A stretch of DNA of 64,000 nucleotides. It comes from Acidimicrobiaceae bacterium (lineage in GTDB: Bacteria; Actinomycetota; Acidimicrobiia; Acidimicrobiales; RAAP-2). Within the stretch, counting starts at the first letter, position 1; each line of letters begins with the position of its first letter. The stretch covers positions 65,895-129,894 of the forward strand of contig PLZW01000016.1 in the NCBI GenBank assembly GCA_003153575.1, in the 5' to 3' direction. Shown here piece by piece: positions 36,217-44,784 of the stretch. Position numbers and translations under genes: made by a program. The notes beneath the pieces were generated by a model. It saw only the letters and a program-made list of their open reading frames with translations. It had not been told where the DNA came from and ran no database searches.

Positions 36217-36608
36217 TCGACACCGCGATCGCATCCGACCACCGGGCCATCGACTGTGTGGGTGCCACGTACATCATCTGGGACGCTGAACTCGGACGTA
36301 CCGGAGTAGCTGACAACAACGTGGGATCTGAGCCGCGCGGGAGCTGCCTTCGATCGGTGACACGTTCGCCAAGGTCGAGCGGGTTCTGTCGGCAGCCCGG
36401 GTGCCAGCCCTGGCACTCTCCATCAGCGTCTCGACCACCTCCGGCTCGAAGTCGGCACAGTGTGCCAATCGCGCCAGAGCAAGTCACCTGACTTCGGCTG
36501 AGGCCGAGATCGTGGCGGGCCAAGGTGACAGGCGCCGTGCTAAGCAGTCGCACAGCACGTTTGACCGACACCGTTGCATCTGCCGGCACGCCCAGGGAGG
36601 CCGATCTG
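36217..36608. other. Intergenic region with a possible decayed coding remnant
   Basis: About 390 bases between the lipoprotein and reductase genes. On the minus strand, 36274-36468 reads AHCADFEPEVVETLME and onward like coding sequence, but it is short, lacks a good start and is cut from a similar-looking upstream stretch (LARHDLGLSRSQV) in another frame. It could be a frameshifted remnant of an unidentified gene. The right end contains the palindrome at 36536-36559. Confidence 0.35.
36536..36559 (+). promoter_or_regulatory. Palindromic operator before the reductase operon
   Basis: A 24-bp imperfect palindrome (CGTGCT ... AGCACG arms) sharing TGCTAAGCARTCGCWCAGCA with the site before the P450 at 22776-22803. 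It lies about 50 bases before the next ATG and probably binds the same TetR protein. Confidence 0.7.
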
Positions 36609-37661
36609 ATGTCCATCCGCATCGTCCAGTGGACCACCGGCAACGTGGGACAGCGTTCGGTGCGGGCCGTCGTCGCCCAGCCCGACCTCGAGTTGGTCGG
36701 CTGCTACGCCTGGTCGGCCGACAAGGTCGGCCGCGACGTGGGCGAGCTCTGCGGCATCGATCCGATCGGCGTCGTCGCCACCGACGATGTCGACACTTTG
36801 CTGGCCTTACGGCCTGACTGTGTCGTCTACAACCCGATGTGGCAGAACCCCGACGAGCTCGTTCGCATCCTCGAGTCCGGCGTGAATGTGGTGAGCACGG
36901 CAGCCTTCATCAACGGGAACGGGCTCGGTTCCGACCAACGTCGCATTGCCGACGCGTGCCTGCGCGGCGGGTCGTCCATGTTCGGCTCCGGCATCAGCCC
37001 CGGTTGGGTCGAACTGATGGCCATCGTCAGCGCCGGCATCTGTGAACGCGTCGACAAGATCACCATCCACGAGGCATCCGACACCACGCTGTACGACTCG
37101 CCGGCCACCGAGCTCCCGGCCGGATTCGGCCGGCCGATCGACGACCCCGAACTGCCTGGGATGGCGGCCAAGGGTACGGCGGTATTCGGCGAGGCCGTGG
37201 CGCTGCTCGCCGATGCCTTGGGGGTCGAGCTCGACGAGATCGTCTGCGAGGCCGAGTACGCACAGACCACGGAGGACCTGGTGATGGATTCGTGGACCAT
37301 CGCCGCGGGGTGCGTTGCCGGAGTTGCCGCCAGCTGGCAGGGCAGGGTTGGTGACCGCACCGTCGTCGAGCTCACGGTCCGCTGGAAGAAGGGTCAGACC
37401 TTGGAGCCCGATTGGCAGATCACCGAAGGCCACGTGATCCAGATCGATGGTCTCCCGACCGTGCGCACGACGCTCGAGTACCTCCCGCCGCCGGACTTCG
37501 AAGCCACCACATTCGCCGATTTCATGGTCCTGGGCATGATCATGACGGCGATGCCGGCGATCCACGCCATTCCCGCCGTGGTCGCAGCAGATCCCGGCAT
37601 CGTGACCTACATCGACCTTCCCCTCCCGCTGCCCAAAGGGACATCACATGCCCGACAGTGA
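36609..37661 (+). CDS. DapB-fold NAD(P)-dependent dehydrogenase
   Basis: A 350-residue protein of the dihydrodipicolinate-reductase-like family that includes 2,4-diaminopentanoate dehydrogenase. The N-terminal cofactor fold begins IVQWTTGNVGQRSVRAV; SGISPGWVELMA and the C-terminal domain follow. Actinobacterial members often sit in lipid or steroid gene clusters with unknown substrates. The ATG has GGAGG upstream and is preferred to an upstream start that crosses the palindrome. It overlaps the next gene by 14 bases. Confidence 0.88.
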   Translation: MSIRIVQWTTGNVGQRSVRAVVAQPDLELVGCYAWSADKVGRDVGELCGIDPIGVVATDDVDTLLALRPDCVVYNPMWQNPDELVRILESGVNVVSTAAFINGNGLGSDQRRIADACLRGGSSMFGSGISPGWVELMAIVSAGICERVDKITIHEASDTTLYDSPATELPAGFGRPIDDPELPGMAAKGTAVFGEAVALLADALGVELDEIVCEAEYAQTTEDLVMDSWTIAAGCVAGVAASWQGRVGDRTVVELTVRWKKGQTLEPDWQITEGHVIQIDGLPTVRTTLEYLPPPDFEATTFADFMVLGMIMTAMPAIHAIPAVVAADPGIVTYIDLPLPLPKGTSHARQ

Positions 37662-38070
37662 CGACATCGAGGCGATCAAGCGACTGAAGGCCCGGTACTT
37701 CCGGACCATGGATACCAAGGACTGGAAGGGTATGCGTGCAGTCTTCACCGATGGGGTGGTGATCGACACCACCGACTCCGGTGGCGGGCTGGTCAGCGGC
37801 GGTGACGAGTTCATGGCCTTCCTCACCGAAACCTTGGCCGACGCCCGCACGACGCACCACGGGCATATGCCGGAGATCGTCGTCACCTCGCCGACAACCG
37901 CGACGGGCATCTGGGCCATGGAGGACAGGATCCGGTGGCCGGACGGCTCGACGCTGCACGGCTCCGGTCACTACCACGACACCTACGAGCGCACCGACGG
38001 GGTCTGGCGCATCGCCAGCTCGACGCTCACGCGGCTCCATATGGACTTCGTTCCCGCGGGTGACGTGTGA
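37648..38070 (+). CDS. SnoaL-like / NTF2-fold protein
   Basis: A 140-residue NTF2-fold protein: KARYFRTMDTKDWKGMRAVF at the start, GHYHDTYERTDGVWRIAS near the end. It is co-translated with the flanking genes through overlaps on both sides (14 bases with the reductase, GTGA with the SDR). It may be an isomerase or dehydratase acting between the two redox enzymes. Confidence 0.87.
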   Translation: MPDSDDIEAIKRLKARYFRTMDTKDWKGMRAVFTDGVVIDTTDSGGGLVSGGDEFMAFLTETLADARTTHHGHMPEIVVTSPTTATGIWAMEDRIRWPDGSTLHGSGHYHDTYERTDGVWRIASSTLTRLHMDFVPAGDV

Positions 38071-38894
38071 GCTACGAGGGCGAAGTCGTCGTGATCACCG
38101 GGGGCGCCTCCGGCTTCGGTCTCGGTCTCGCCGACGAGTGCGCGCAGCGCGGCATGCGCGTGGTGGTGCTCGACCGGGACGGCGCACGCGCCGAGCGCGA
38201 GGCCGGCGCCCTGGGCGCGGCCCACGGCATCGCTACCTTCTCGATGGCGGTGGATGTGGCCGTGGACGACCAGGTCCGGCAGGCCGCACAGGAGGTTGCC
38301 GAGCGGTTCGAACGCGTCGACGTGCTCGTCTCCAACGTGGGGGTGCAGCTGTTCGGCGAAGTCGAGCGCTTCACCGACGCCGAATGGCAGTGGATGCTGG
38401 ACGTCAACGTGGTGGGCGCGGCGCGTACCGTCCGCGCCTTCCTGCCGTATCTGCGTCGAGCTGACCGGCCGCGCCTGGCCTTCACCACGTCGTCGTCGGT
38501 GCTTTCGCCGGCCAGCCGGCTCGGTGCGTACCAGGCGACCAAGTTCGCCGTGTGGGGTCTGGCCGAGACCTTGCGTCTCGAACTCGCCGGTGAGGTGGCG
38601 GTGTCCGTGATCTTCCCGTCCGGGATGACGTCGCGGCACCTCGAATCCAGCACCGAGGCCCAACCCGAGCACGTCCGGCGCGTCATCGGCCAGCCCGAGG
38701 ATTTCGAACAGATGATGGCGAGCAACCCCGACATGACGACCGCGCTCTTGACCCCCGAAGAGGCAGCGCAACGCGCCGTCGAGGCGATCCTTGCCGGCGA
38801 ACCCTACGTCGTCACCCACGGCGATCTCGTCGGTGCCGTATCCACCCGGGCCGACGCTCTGCGCCGTGCGGCCGAGGCGGCACGTACCGGGTAA
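38067..38894 (+). CDS. SDR family oxidoreductase
   Basis: A 275-residue SDR: GGASGFG near residues 12-18, SNVG in place of NNAG, catalytic Ser in TSSSV and YQATK. A C-terminal extension of about 50 residues follows the core. The GTG start overlaps the SnoaL-like stop. It is the last gene of the three-gene operon behind the palindrome at 36536. Confidence 0.92.
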   Translation: MSYEGEVVVITGGASGFGLGLADECAQRGMRVVVLDRDGARAEREAGALGAAHGIATFSMAVDVAVDDQVRQAAQEVAERFERVDVLVSNVGVQLFGEVERFTDAEWQWMLDVNVVGAARTVRAFLPYLRRADRPRLAFTTSSSVLSPASRLGAYQATKFAVWGLAETLRLELAGEVAVSVIFPSGMTSRHLESSTEAQPEHVRRVIGQPEDFEQMMASNPDMTTALLTPEEAAQRAVEAILAGEPYVVTHGDLVGAVSTRADALRRAAEAARTG

Positions 38895-39064
38895 CGGGCT
38901 GCGCAGGGGGGCGATCGATCGACCGCGTCGACGGCGAACGCCCTGTCGGTGGAGGCGCCCATCGACCGCACCCCGTGATGCGAGTGTACGGTTCGAAGGA
39001 CGGTCCGGCACCGCTAGACCGGAGGGCGGTGCACGAGCGCCGAGCCCAGCACCTGGGGGATGCC

Positions 39065-39754
39065 ATGAGCAGCGAGAGCCCGAACCGCCCGCCGGCGGTC
39101 GACTTCCACTTCGACATCATGTGCCCGTACGCCTACCAGACCTCCCTCTGGATCCGGAACGTGCGGGACGAGACCGGGCTCGACATCCGCTGGAAGTTCT
39201 TCAGCCTCGAGGAGATCAACCGCCAGGAGGGCAAGAAGCACCCGTGGGAGCGGGACTGGTCCTACGGCTGGTCGATGATGCGCATCGGGGCCCTGCTGCG
39301 CCGCAAGGACATGGATCTCCTGGACCGCTGGTACGCCGATGCCGGCAAAGCCCTCCACGAGGACGGACGCAAGCCGCACCGGCCCGAGGTGGCCGAGGAC
39401 ATCCTGGGCGAGATGGGCCTCGACCCGGGGCTGGTGACCGAGGCCATCGGGGATCCGACCACGGGCGACGAGGTGAAGGCCGAGCACGACATGGTGGTGT
39501 CCCGGGGCGGCTTCGGGGTGCCGACCCTGGTCTTCGACGACGGCCAGATGCTGTTCGGCCCGGTCCTGGTGAACCCCCCGGCGGGCGAGGCCGCGGTGCG
39601 CCTCTGGGACCTGACGGTCGGATGGCTCGAGTTCCCCCACGTCTACGAGGTCCAGCGCCCGAAGTCGGCACAGGACATCGACGCCATCGCCACCGCCTTC
39701 AGCTCCTACTTCGAAGCCCGGGACTGGTTCTCGGTGCAGAATCCGACGCCGTGA
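39065..39754 (+). CDS. DsbA-family thioredoxin-fold oxidoreductase
   Basis: A 229-residue DsbA-like protein. The active site reads DIMCPYAYQ, a CPYA form with a single Cys, followed by a helical insertion and the cis-Pro region [18 protein letters not shown]. Relatives include 2-hydroxychromene-2-carboxylate isomerase and actinobacterial mycothiol-dependent reductases. No signal peptide is present. The ATG follows a GGGGGA site. It lies 34 bases before the deacetylase-like gene. Confidence 0.88.
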   Translation: MSSESPNRPPAVDFHFDIMCPYAYQTSLWIRNVRDETGLDIRWKFFSLEEINRQEGKKHPWERDWSYGWSMMRIGALLRRKDMDLLDRWYADAGKALHEDGRKPHRPEVAEDILGEMGLDPGLVTEAIGDPTTGDEVKAEHDMVVSRGGFGVPTLVFDDGQMLFGPVLVNPPAGEAAVRLWDLTVGWLEFPHVYEVQRPKSAQDIDAIATAFSSYFEARDWFSVQNPTP

Positions 39755-39788
39755 CCGGCGCACCGACGGGTCGGAACGGGCCGTCACG

Positions 39789-40835
39789 GTGCTGATCGTC
39801 GTCGAGCCGCTCGAGGCGGCCGATCACAGCCGACCCGGACATCCCGAGCGCCCCGCCCGGGTGGGAGCGGCCATGCGGGGCGTCGAGGACCTCGACCTCG
39901 GGTCCGACCTCCTGTACGTGGCGGCCACCCCGGCTCCGGCCGAACGCCTGGTCCGCGTGCACACCCCGGCGCACCTCCAACGACTGGAGCAGTTCAGCGC
40001 GGCGGGCGGCGGGGCCCTCGACCCCGACACCTACGCCGGGCCCACGTCCTGGGAGGATGCCCGCATGGCGGCCGGCGCCGGTCTGGTGGCCATCGAGGCG
40101 GCCCGCACCCACCGGGCCCCGGTGTTCGTGCCGGCCCGACCACCGGGCCACCATGCGCCGGCCGACCGGGCCATGGGATTCTGCCTGCTCAACAACGTGG
40201 CCGTGGCTGCATCCGCTCTCACCGACGCGGGCGAGCGGGTGCTCATCGTCGACTGGGACGTCCACCACGGCAACGGGACTCAGGACCTGTTCTGGGACGA
40301 CCCCTCGGTCCTCTACGTCTCCACGCACCAATGGCCCTGCTATCCGGGCACCGGCAGAGCGGGTGAGATCGGCGGACCCGCGGCCCGGGGCACCACCGTC
40401 AACGTCCCCCTGCCCCCCGGGGCGACCGGCGATGTGCTCCGCGCCGCCTTCGAACGCATCGTCACCCCGGCGGTGGAGGCCTTCTCCCCCACCTGGGTGC
40501 TGGTGTCGGCCGGATTCGACGCCCACCGGGACGATCCGCTGGCCGAGCTCGCCCTGTCGGCGGGCGACTTCGCCGAGCTGGCCGGCACGGTGGCCGGCTA
40601 TGCGCCCGAGCCCGGTCGCCTCATCGTCTTCCTTGAGGGCGGCTACGACGTCGACGCCCTGCGGGCCTCGGTGTCGGCCGCCCTCGGGCGCCTGGTGGGA
40701 GCATCCGGTCGGGGGGTCACCGAGGGCCCGACCAGTGGCGGTCCCGGATCCGAGCACATCACGGCCGCCCTGGCCCGTCGCCACGCCGCACTGTGGGGGG
40801 ACGATCACGTCCACGGGCAGGATCAGCAGCCGTGA
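39789..40835 (+). CDS. Histone deacetylase-like (acetoin utilisation/polyamine) hydrolase
   Basis: A 348-residue zinc amidohydrolase of the HDAC/AcuC/APAH family. Active-site motifs are RPPGHHA, GFCLLNNVAVA and VDWDVHHGNGTQD, with the metal Asp and His in the last one and a second Asp in SAGFDAH. Bacterial members deacetylate polyamines or proteins such as acetyl-CoA synthetase. The GTG start lacks a strong ribosome-binding site. Confidence 0.93.
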   Translation: MLIVVEPLEAADHSRPGHPERPARVGAAMRGVEDLDLGSDLLYVAATPAPAERLVRVHTPAHLQRLEQFSAAGGGALDPDTYAGPTSWEDARMAAGAGLVAIEAARTHRAPVFVPARPPGHHAPADRAMGFCLLNNVAVAASALTDAGERVLIVDWDVHHGNGTQDLFWDDPSVLYVSTHQWPCYPGTGRAGEIGGPAARGTTVNVPLPPGATGDVLRAAFERIVTPAVEAFSPTWVLVSAGFDAHRDDPLAELALSAGDFAELAGTVAGYAPEPGRLIVFLEGGYDVDALRASVSAALGRLVGASGRGVTEGPTSGGPGSEHITAALARRHAALWGDDHVHGQDQQP

Positions 40836-40924
40836 CCCCGTCCGGCCACAGCCCGGTGGTCCCCGGACGGTACGCTCGGAGCCGCAGCTCCCGCGCCGCG
40901 GGCGATGCAGTCTGGAGGGACACC

Positions 40925-41377
40925 TTGACCGATGCCCAGGATCATGTGGCCGACGCCGTGGTGGTCGGCTTCGACGGCTCAGAGGCGGCCACCGCCGCCG
41001 TCGACTGGGCGGCGGCCCAGGCGGAGCGGAGCGGGGAACGACTCGAGTTGGTGAGCGCCTGGGAGTACCCGACGAGCTGGGGCAACGTGATCCCGCTGCC
41101 GAGCGACTTCGATCCGGCGGCCGATGCCCAGGCGATGCTCGACCCGGTCGTCGACCGGCTGGCCGCCGAGCATCCCGGGCTCCGGGTCCACGCCCACGTC
41201 ATCGAGGGCCGCCCGGCCGAAGTGCTGGTCGAAGCCTCGCACCACGCCGCCCTGCTCGTCGTGGCGAGTCGTGGCCACGGTTCCTTCTCGGGCCTGCTCC
41301 TCGGCTCGGTCAGCCTGCACTGCGTGACCCACGCCGCCTGTCCGGTGGTCGTCTACCGCAGGCCGACCGACGACTGA
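40925..41377 (+). CDS. Universal stress protein (UspA family)
   Basis: A 150-residue single-domain UspA protein. The N-terminal VVVGFDGSEAATAAVDWAA and the C-terminal nucleotide-binding loop ASRGHGSFSGLLLGSVS match ATP-binding members. A TTG start is chosen because GGAGGG lies five bases upstream; the longer frame upstream overlaps the deacetylase gene. Confidence 0.92.
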   Translation: MTDAQDHVADAVVVGFDGSEAATAAVDWAAAQAERSGERLELVSAWEYPTSWGNVIPLPSDFDPAADAQAMLDPVVDRLAAEHPGLRVHAHVIEGRPAEVLVEASHHAALLVVASRGHGSFSGLLLGSVSLHCVTHAACPVVVYRRPTDD

Positions 41378-41442
41378 GACCACCGGCCACCGCGGCCCCT
41401 GCCGACCGCTCCCCACCCGCCCCCGGCACCCCGCGAGTCCGC

Positions 41443-43305
41443 CTACCAGGTGTCGATGCAGCTGCGCTTCTTGCCCGTCCGCTGGGCGGGTGCCGGCGAC
41501 GCCCGGAGCGCCTCGACGATTCTGGACCTCGACTCGGCCGGATCGATCACGTCGTCGATCTCGAAGGCGGTGGCCACATTCAGGGCCTTGCCATGTTGGT
41601 AGGCCGATGCGACCATCGAGGCGAAGAGGGCCTCCCGCTGGTCGGGGTCCTCGACGGCTTCGAGCTCCCGGCGGAACCCGAGGCGCACCGCGCCTTCGAG
41701 GCCCATCCCGCCGAGCTCGCCGCTCGGCCAGGCCACGATGGTGACCGGTGACCGGAAGCTGCCCCCGGCCATGGCCTGGGCGCCGAGCCCGTAGCCCTTG
41801 CGGAGCACGATGGTGCAGAACGGGACGGTCAAGCTGGCGCCCGTCACGAACATGCGGCTGACATGGCGTACCAGGCCGGTCCGCTCGGCCTCCGGCCCGA
41901 CCATGAAGCCGGGGGTGTCGCACAGGTAGACGACGGGCAGATCATGGGCGTCGCACAACTGGAGGAAGCGGGACGCCTTGTCGGCGCCGTCGGCGTCGAT
42001 GGCCCCGCCCAGGTGCGTCGGGTCGTTGGCCACGATCCCGACGGGACGGCCCTCGATGCGGGCCAGGGCGGTGACCATCCCCGGGCCGAACCCATGGCGG
42101 AGCTCCAGGACCGTGCCGGTGTCGGCCAGGATCTCGACCAGGGAGCGGACGTCGTAGGCGCGCAGGCGCTGCTCAGGCACGGCCGAGCGCAACAGCCGCT
42201 GGTCGGCGGCGCTCCAGTCGTCGACCGGGCCCTGGAAGTACGACAGGTAGCGACGGGCCAGGTCCACGCCCTCGGCGTCGTCTGCCGCCACCAGGTCCAC
42301 CACCCCGTTGGGCACCTGCACGTCGAGCGGACCCACCTCTTCGGGACGGTAGGTCCCGAGACCACCACCTTCGATCATGGCCGGGCCGCCCATCCCGATC
42401 GACGAGCCCTCGGTGGCGATGATGACGTCGCAGCATCCGAGCAGGGCGGCGTTCCCGGCGAAGCACCACCCCGAGGCGATCCCCACCAGCGGCACCAGTC
42501 CGCTCAACCCCCCGAAGAGCGCGAAAGCCTGGGTGTCGAGGCCGGTGATGACCGCGTAGTCGGTGTCGCCGGGCCGGCCGCCTCCCCCCTCGGCGAACAG
42601 CACCACCGGGAGGCGCAACCGTTCGACCAGCTCGAACAGGCGGTCCTTCTTGCGGTGGTTCTGCTGGCCCTGGGTACCGGCCAGCACCGTGTAGTCGTAG
42701 GACACCACGGCGCAACGGGCCCGCTCGTCATCGAACCGGGCCCCGTTGACCCGGGCCGTCCCGCCGACCAGCCCGTCGGCCGGCGTGCGCTCGATCAGCT
42801 CGTCGACGTCGCGTCGACGGCGCTGGGCGGCGATGGCGAAGCCGCCGTACTCGGTGAACGAGCCGGGGTCGCACAGGTCGTCGATGTTCTCCCGGGCGGT
42901 GCGCCGGCCCTGGGCGTGCCGTCGGGCCACCACCTCGGGGCGGCCGGCGTCACTCAGCAGGACCCGGCGGGCGAGGACTTCGGCCAGGTCGGGACGCACG
43001 TGGTCGAGGTCGACCTCGTCGGCGACGACGACCGCGCCGTCCGCCTCCTCGCCGGCCTCCACCACGGCCAGCGGCGTCCCTTCGGCAACCACGCCCCCGA
43101 CATCGACGTCCAGGTAGGCCAACGTGCCGGCCACCGGACTGCGCACCACGTGCTCCATCTTCATCGACTCGAGCACCACCACGATCGTGCCGGCCGACAC
43201 AGCGCCACCCACGGGCACGGGCAGGAGCACCACCGTCCCCTGCAGCGGTGCGGTCAGGCGCACCTCCTCGCCGGGACCGACGTCGTTCCCCTCATCCACC
43301 CCCAT
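41443..43305 (-). CDS. Biotin carrier-carboxyltransferase fusion
   Basis: A 620-residue fusion. Residues about 15-82 form a biotinyl domain with the biotin lysine K49 in ESMKMEH; the remainder is an acyl-CoA carboxylase beta-type carboxyltransferase, with halves around NHRKKDRLFELVERL and VYLCDTPGFMVGPEAE. It should transfer carboxyl from biotin to an acyl-CoA or related acceptor. No biotin carboxylase gene is near, so one must be supplied from elsewhere. The ATG starts six bases after the stop of the aldo/keto reductase. Confidence 0.9.
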   Translation of the reverse strand: MGVDEGNDVGPGEEVRLTAPLQGTVVLLPVPVGGAVSAGTIVVVLESMKMEHVVRSPVAGTLAYLDVDVGGVVAEGTPLAVVEAGEEADGAVVVADEVDLDHVRPDLAEVLARRVLLSDAGRPEVVARRHAQGRRTARENIDDLCDPGSFTEYGGFAIAAQRRRRDVDELIERTPADGLVGGTARVNGARFDDERARCAVVSYDYTVLAGTQGQQNHRKKDRLFELVERLRLPVVLFAEGGGGRPGDTDYAVITGLDTQAFALFGGLSGLVPLVGIASGWCFAGNAALLGCCDVIIATEGSSIGMGGPAMIEGGGLGTYRPEEVGPLDVQVPNGVVDLVAADDAEGVDLARRYLSYFQGPVDDWSAADQRLLRSAVPEQRLRAYDVRSLVEILADTGTVLELRHGFGPGMVTALARIEGRPVGIVANDPTHLGGAIDADGADKASRFLQLCDAHDLPVVYLCDTPGFMVGPEAERTGLVRHVSRMFVTGASLTVPFCTIVLRKGYGLGAQAMAGGSFRSPVTIVAWPSGELGGMGLEGAVRLGFRRELEAVEDPDQREALFASMVASAYQHGKALNVATAFEIDDVIDPAESRSRIVEALRASPAPAQRTGKKRSCIDTW

Positions 43306-43310
43306 CCGGT

Positions 43311-44180
43311 TCAGGTGGGGACCATCGGGTAGATGGATGCCTCGTCGGCCATGGCCGCCACGGCCGCCTCCCGTTCGTCCGGCGACATCGGGTGGTACGC
43401 CTCGGCGGCGGCCAGGGCAGTGGTGAGGACGCGGGTGTCGCCGGGGGTGCAGAAGGCATGGACACCGGGGGTCGACAGGGCGAACCGGACGCCGCGGCTC
43501 ACATCGTCGGTCGCTGTCTGCGGCTCGTACCAGGTGTCGGCCGTGGTCTCCCGGCCGGCCCATGGGCGGGCGGCGGCGGCCTTGATGGCCATCACCCCGA
43601 CGTCGTGCTCGGCGGCGTGGGTGAGCAGTGCCTCTGCATCCCGGCGGTAGTCGGGATCGGCCCACAGGCGCGGGTAGACGGGGAACATCACCGTGTCGAG
43701 GTCGTAGCGCCGGAGGGCCTCCAGGTGGGCGGCCGGCGCGGTGTGCTCGTGACCGGTGATCCCGACCCAGGCCGTCAACCCCTCGTCACGGGCGGCCAGG
43801 ATGGCCCGGACGGCCCCGTCCCGGGCGTCGAGGTCGGCCAGGTCGGTCACGCCGTGGAGCTGGTACAGGTCGAACGAGTCACATCCCAACAGGTTCAAGG
43901 AGTCCTCGAGTTGGGCCCGCACGCCGTCGGGATTGTGGCGCAGTGTCTTGCAGGCCACGAAGAGCCGGTCCCGCACCGGCGGGATGAGCGGGCCGAGCAG
44001 CTCCTGGGCCCGTCCGTACTGGGGCGCCACGTCGAGATGGTTGACCCCGGCGGCGAGTGCCTCGTGGAAGGAGGCAGCCGTCGTGTCGGGGTCGGAGCGG
44101 GCGTAGGCGGCAGCCCCCAGGATGGCCACCGACGAGTCGTGCCCCGTCCGTCCGAGTCTGCGTCGCTCCACCCGGCCCAC
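43311..44180 (-). CDS. Aldo/keto reductase family protein
   Basis: A 289-residue AKR-fold protein. NHLDVAPQYG carries the Asp/Tyr pair, VACKTLR the Lys and YQLHGV the His of the catalytic tetrad. The C-terminal cofactor region is shorter than usual (STPGVHAFCTPGD). The GTG start has no clear ribosome-binding site and a second GTG follows three codons later. It is co-oriented with the carboxyltransferase fusion. Confidence 0.87.
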   Translation of the reverse strand: MGRVERRRLGRTGHDSSVAILGAAAYARSDPDTTAASFHEALAAGVNHLDVAPQYGRAQELLGPLIPPVRDRLFVACKTLRHNPDGVRAQLEDSLNLLGCDSFDLYQLHGVTDLADLDARDGAVRAILAARDEGLTAWVGITGHEHTAPAAHLEALRRYDLDTVMFPVYPRLWADPDYRRDAEALLTHAAEHDVGVMAIKAAAARPWAGRETTADTWYEPQTATDDVSRGVRFALSTPGVHAFCTPGDTRVLTTALAAAEAYHPMSPDEREAAVAAMADEASIYPMVPT

Positions 44181-44213
44181 CGTAGTGCGACCGGGCCCCG
44201 CCGGTCGGGTGGC

Positions 44214-44669
44214 TCAGGCGCCGACTGCGGCGTCGCGGGCCGCCTCCCAGGCCTTCACCATGGTGCCGAAGCGCAGCGGGTTGTAGATGTCCTCCTCGGA
44301 GGACCACAGACCGTCGCCGGCGTACTTCAGGATGGTGATGTTGTACTCCTGGTGGAGGGTGCCGTCGCCCGGGTCGCGCATGCGGTTCCACACCTGGCAG
44401 ATCACCCAGCCCTTGTCCTCGTCGACGGTGTACCACTCGATCGGGAACTCCGGCATGTCGCTGCCCGGGTACTCGGACATGGTCTGTTGGATCCACCGGT
44501 AGATCTCGTCGCGGCCGTGCATCGTGCCGTAGAGATGTTCGATGTAGTCGGCATCCTCCGTGAACAGGTCGGCCCACGGCCGCCAGTCGCCGCTGGCCCC
44601 TGAAGCGGCCGCCCGTCGCTGGTACTCGTCGAACGCCTCTTCGATCTCGGATCTGGGCCACGTACCCAC
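44214..44669 (-). CDS. NTF2-fold protein
   Basis: A 151-residue NTF2/SnoaL-fold protein rich in aromatic residues, with DYIEHLYGTMHGRDEIYRWI and a central NRMRDPGDGT. Its GTG start follows GAGGAG. Related proteins occur with fatty-acid and steroid catabolism genes, but no catalytic residues can be fixed here. It is divergent from the GNAT-AAA+ gene. Confidence 0.83.
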   Translation of the reverse strand: MGTWPRSEIEEAFDEYQRRAAASGASGDWRPWADLFTEDADYIEHLYGTMHGRDEIYRWIQQTMSEYPGSDMPEFPIEWYTVDEDKGWVICQVWNRMRDPGDGTLHQEYNITILKYAGDGLWSSEEDIYNPLRFGTMVKAWEAARDAAVGA

Positions 44670-44784
44670 GATGTCTCCTCACCGGCCCGACGGGCCTCGC
44701 CCACAGTGTGGGCCGCACCGGGAGCCCCGGTCAACGATCCCCCGGCCGTAGCATGGCGGACACCCCGTACGAGAGGCGACGACC

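Noticed and set aside
36170-36643. A 157-codon minus-strand frame across the gap before the reductase
   Set aside because: It runs through the palindromic operator and both neighbouring genes, and its translation is not protein-like.
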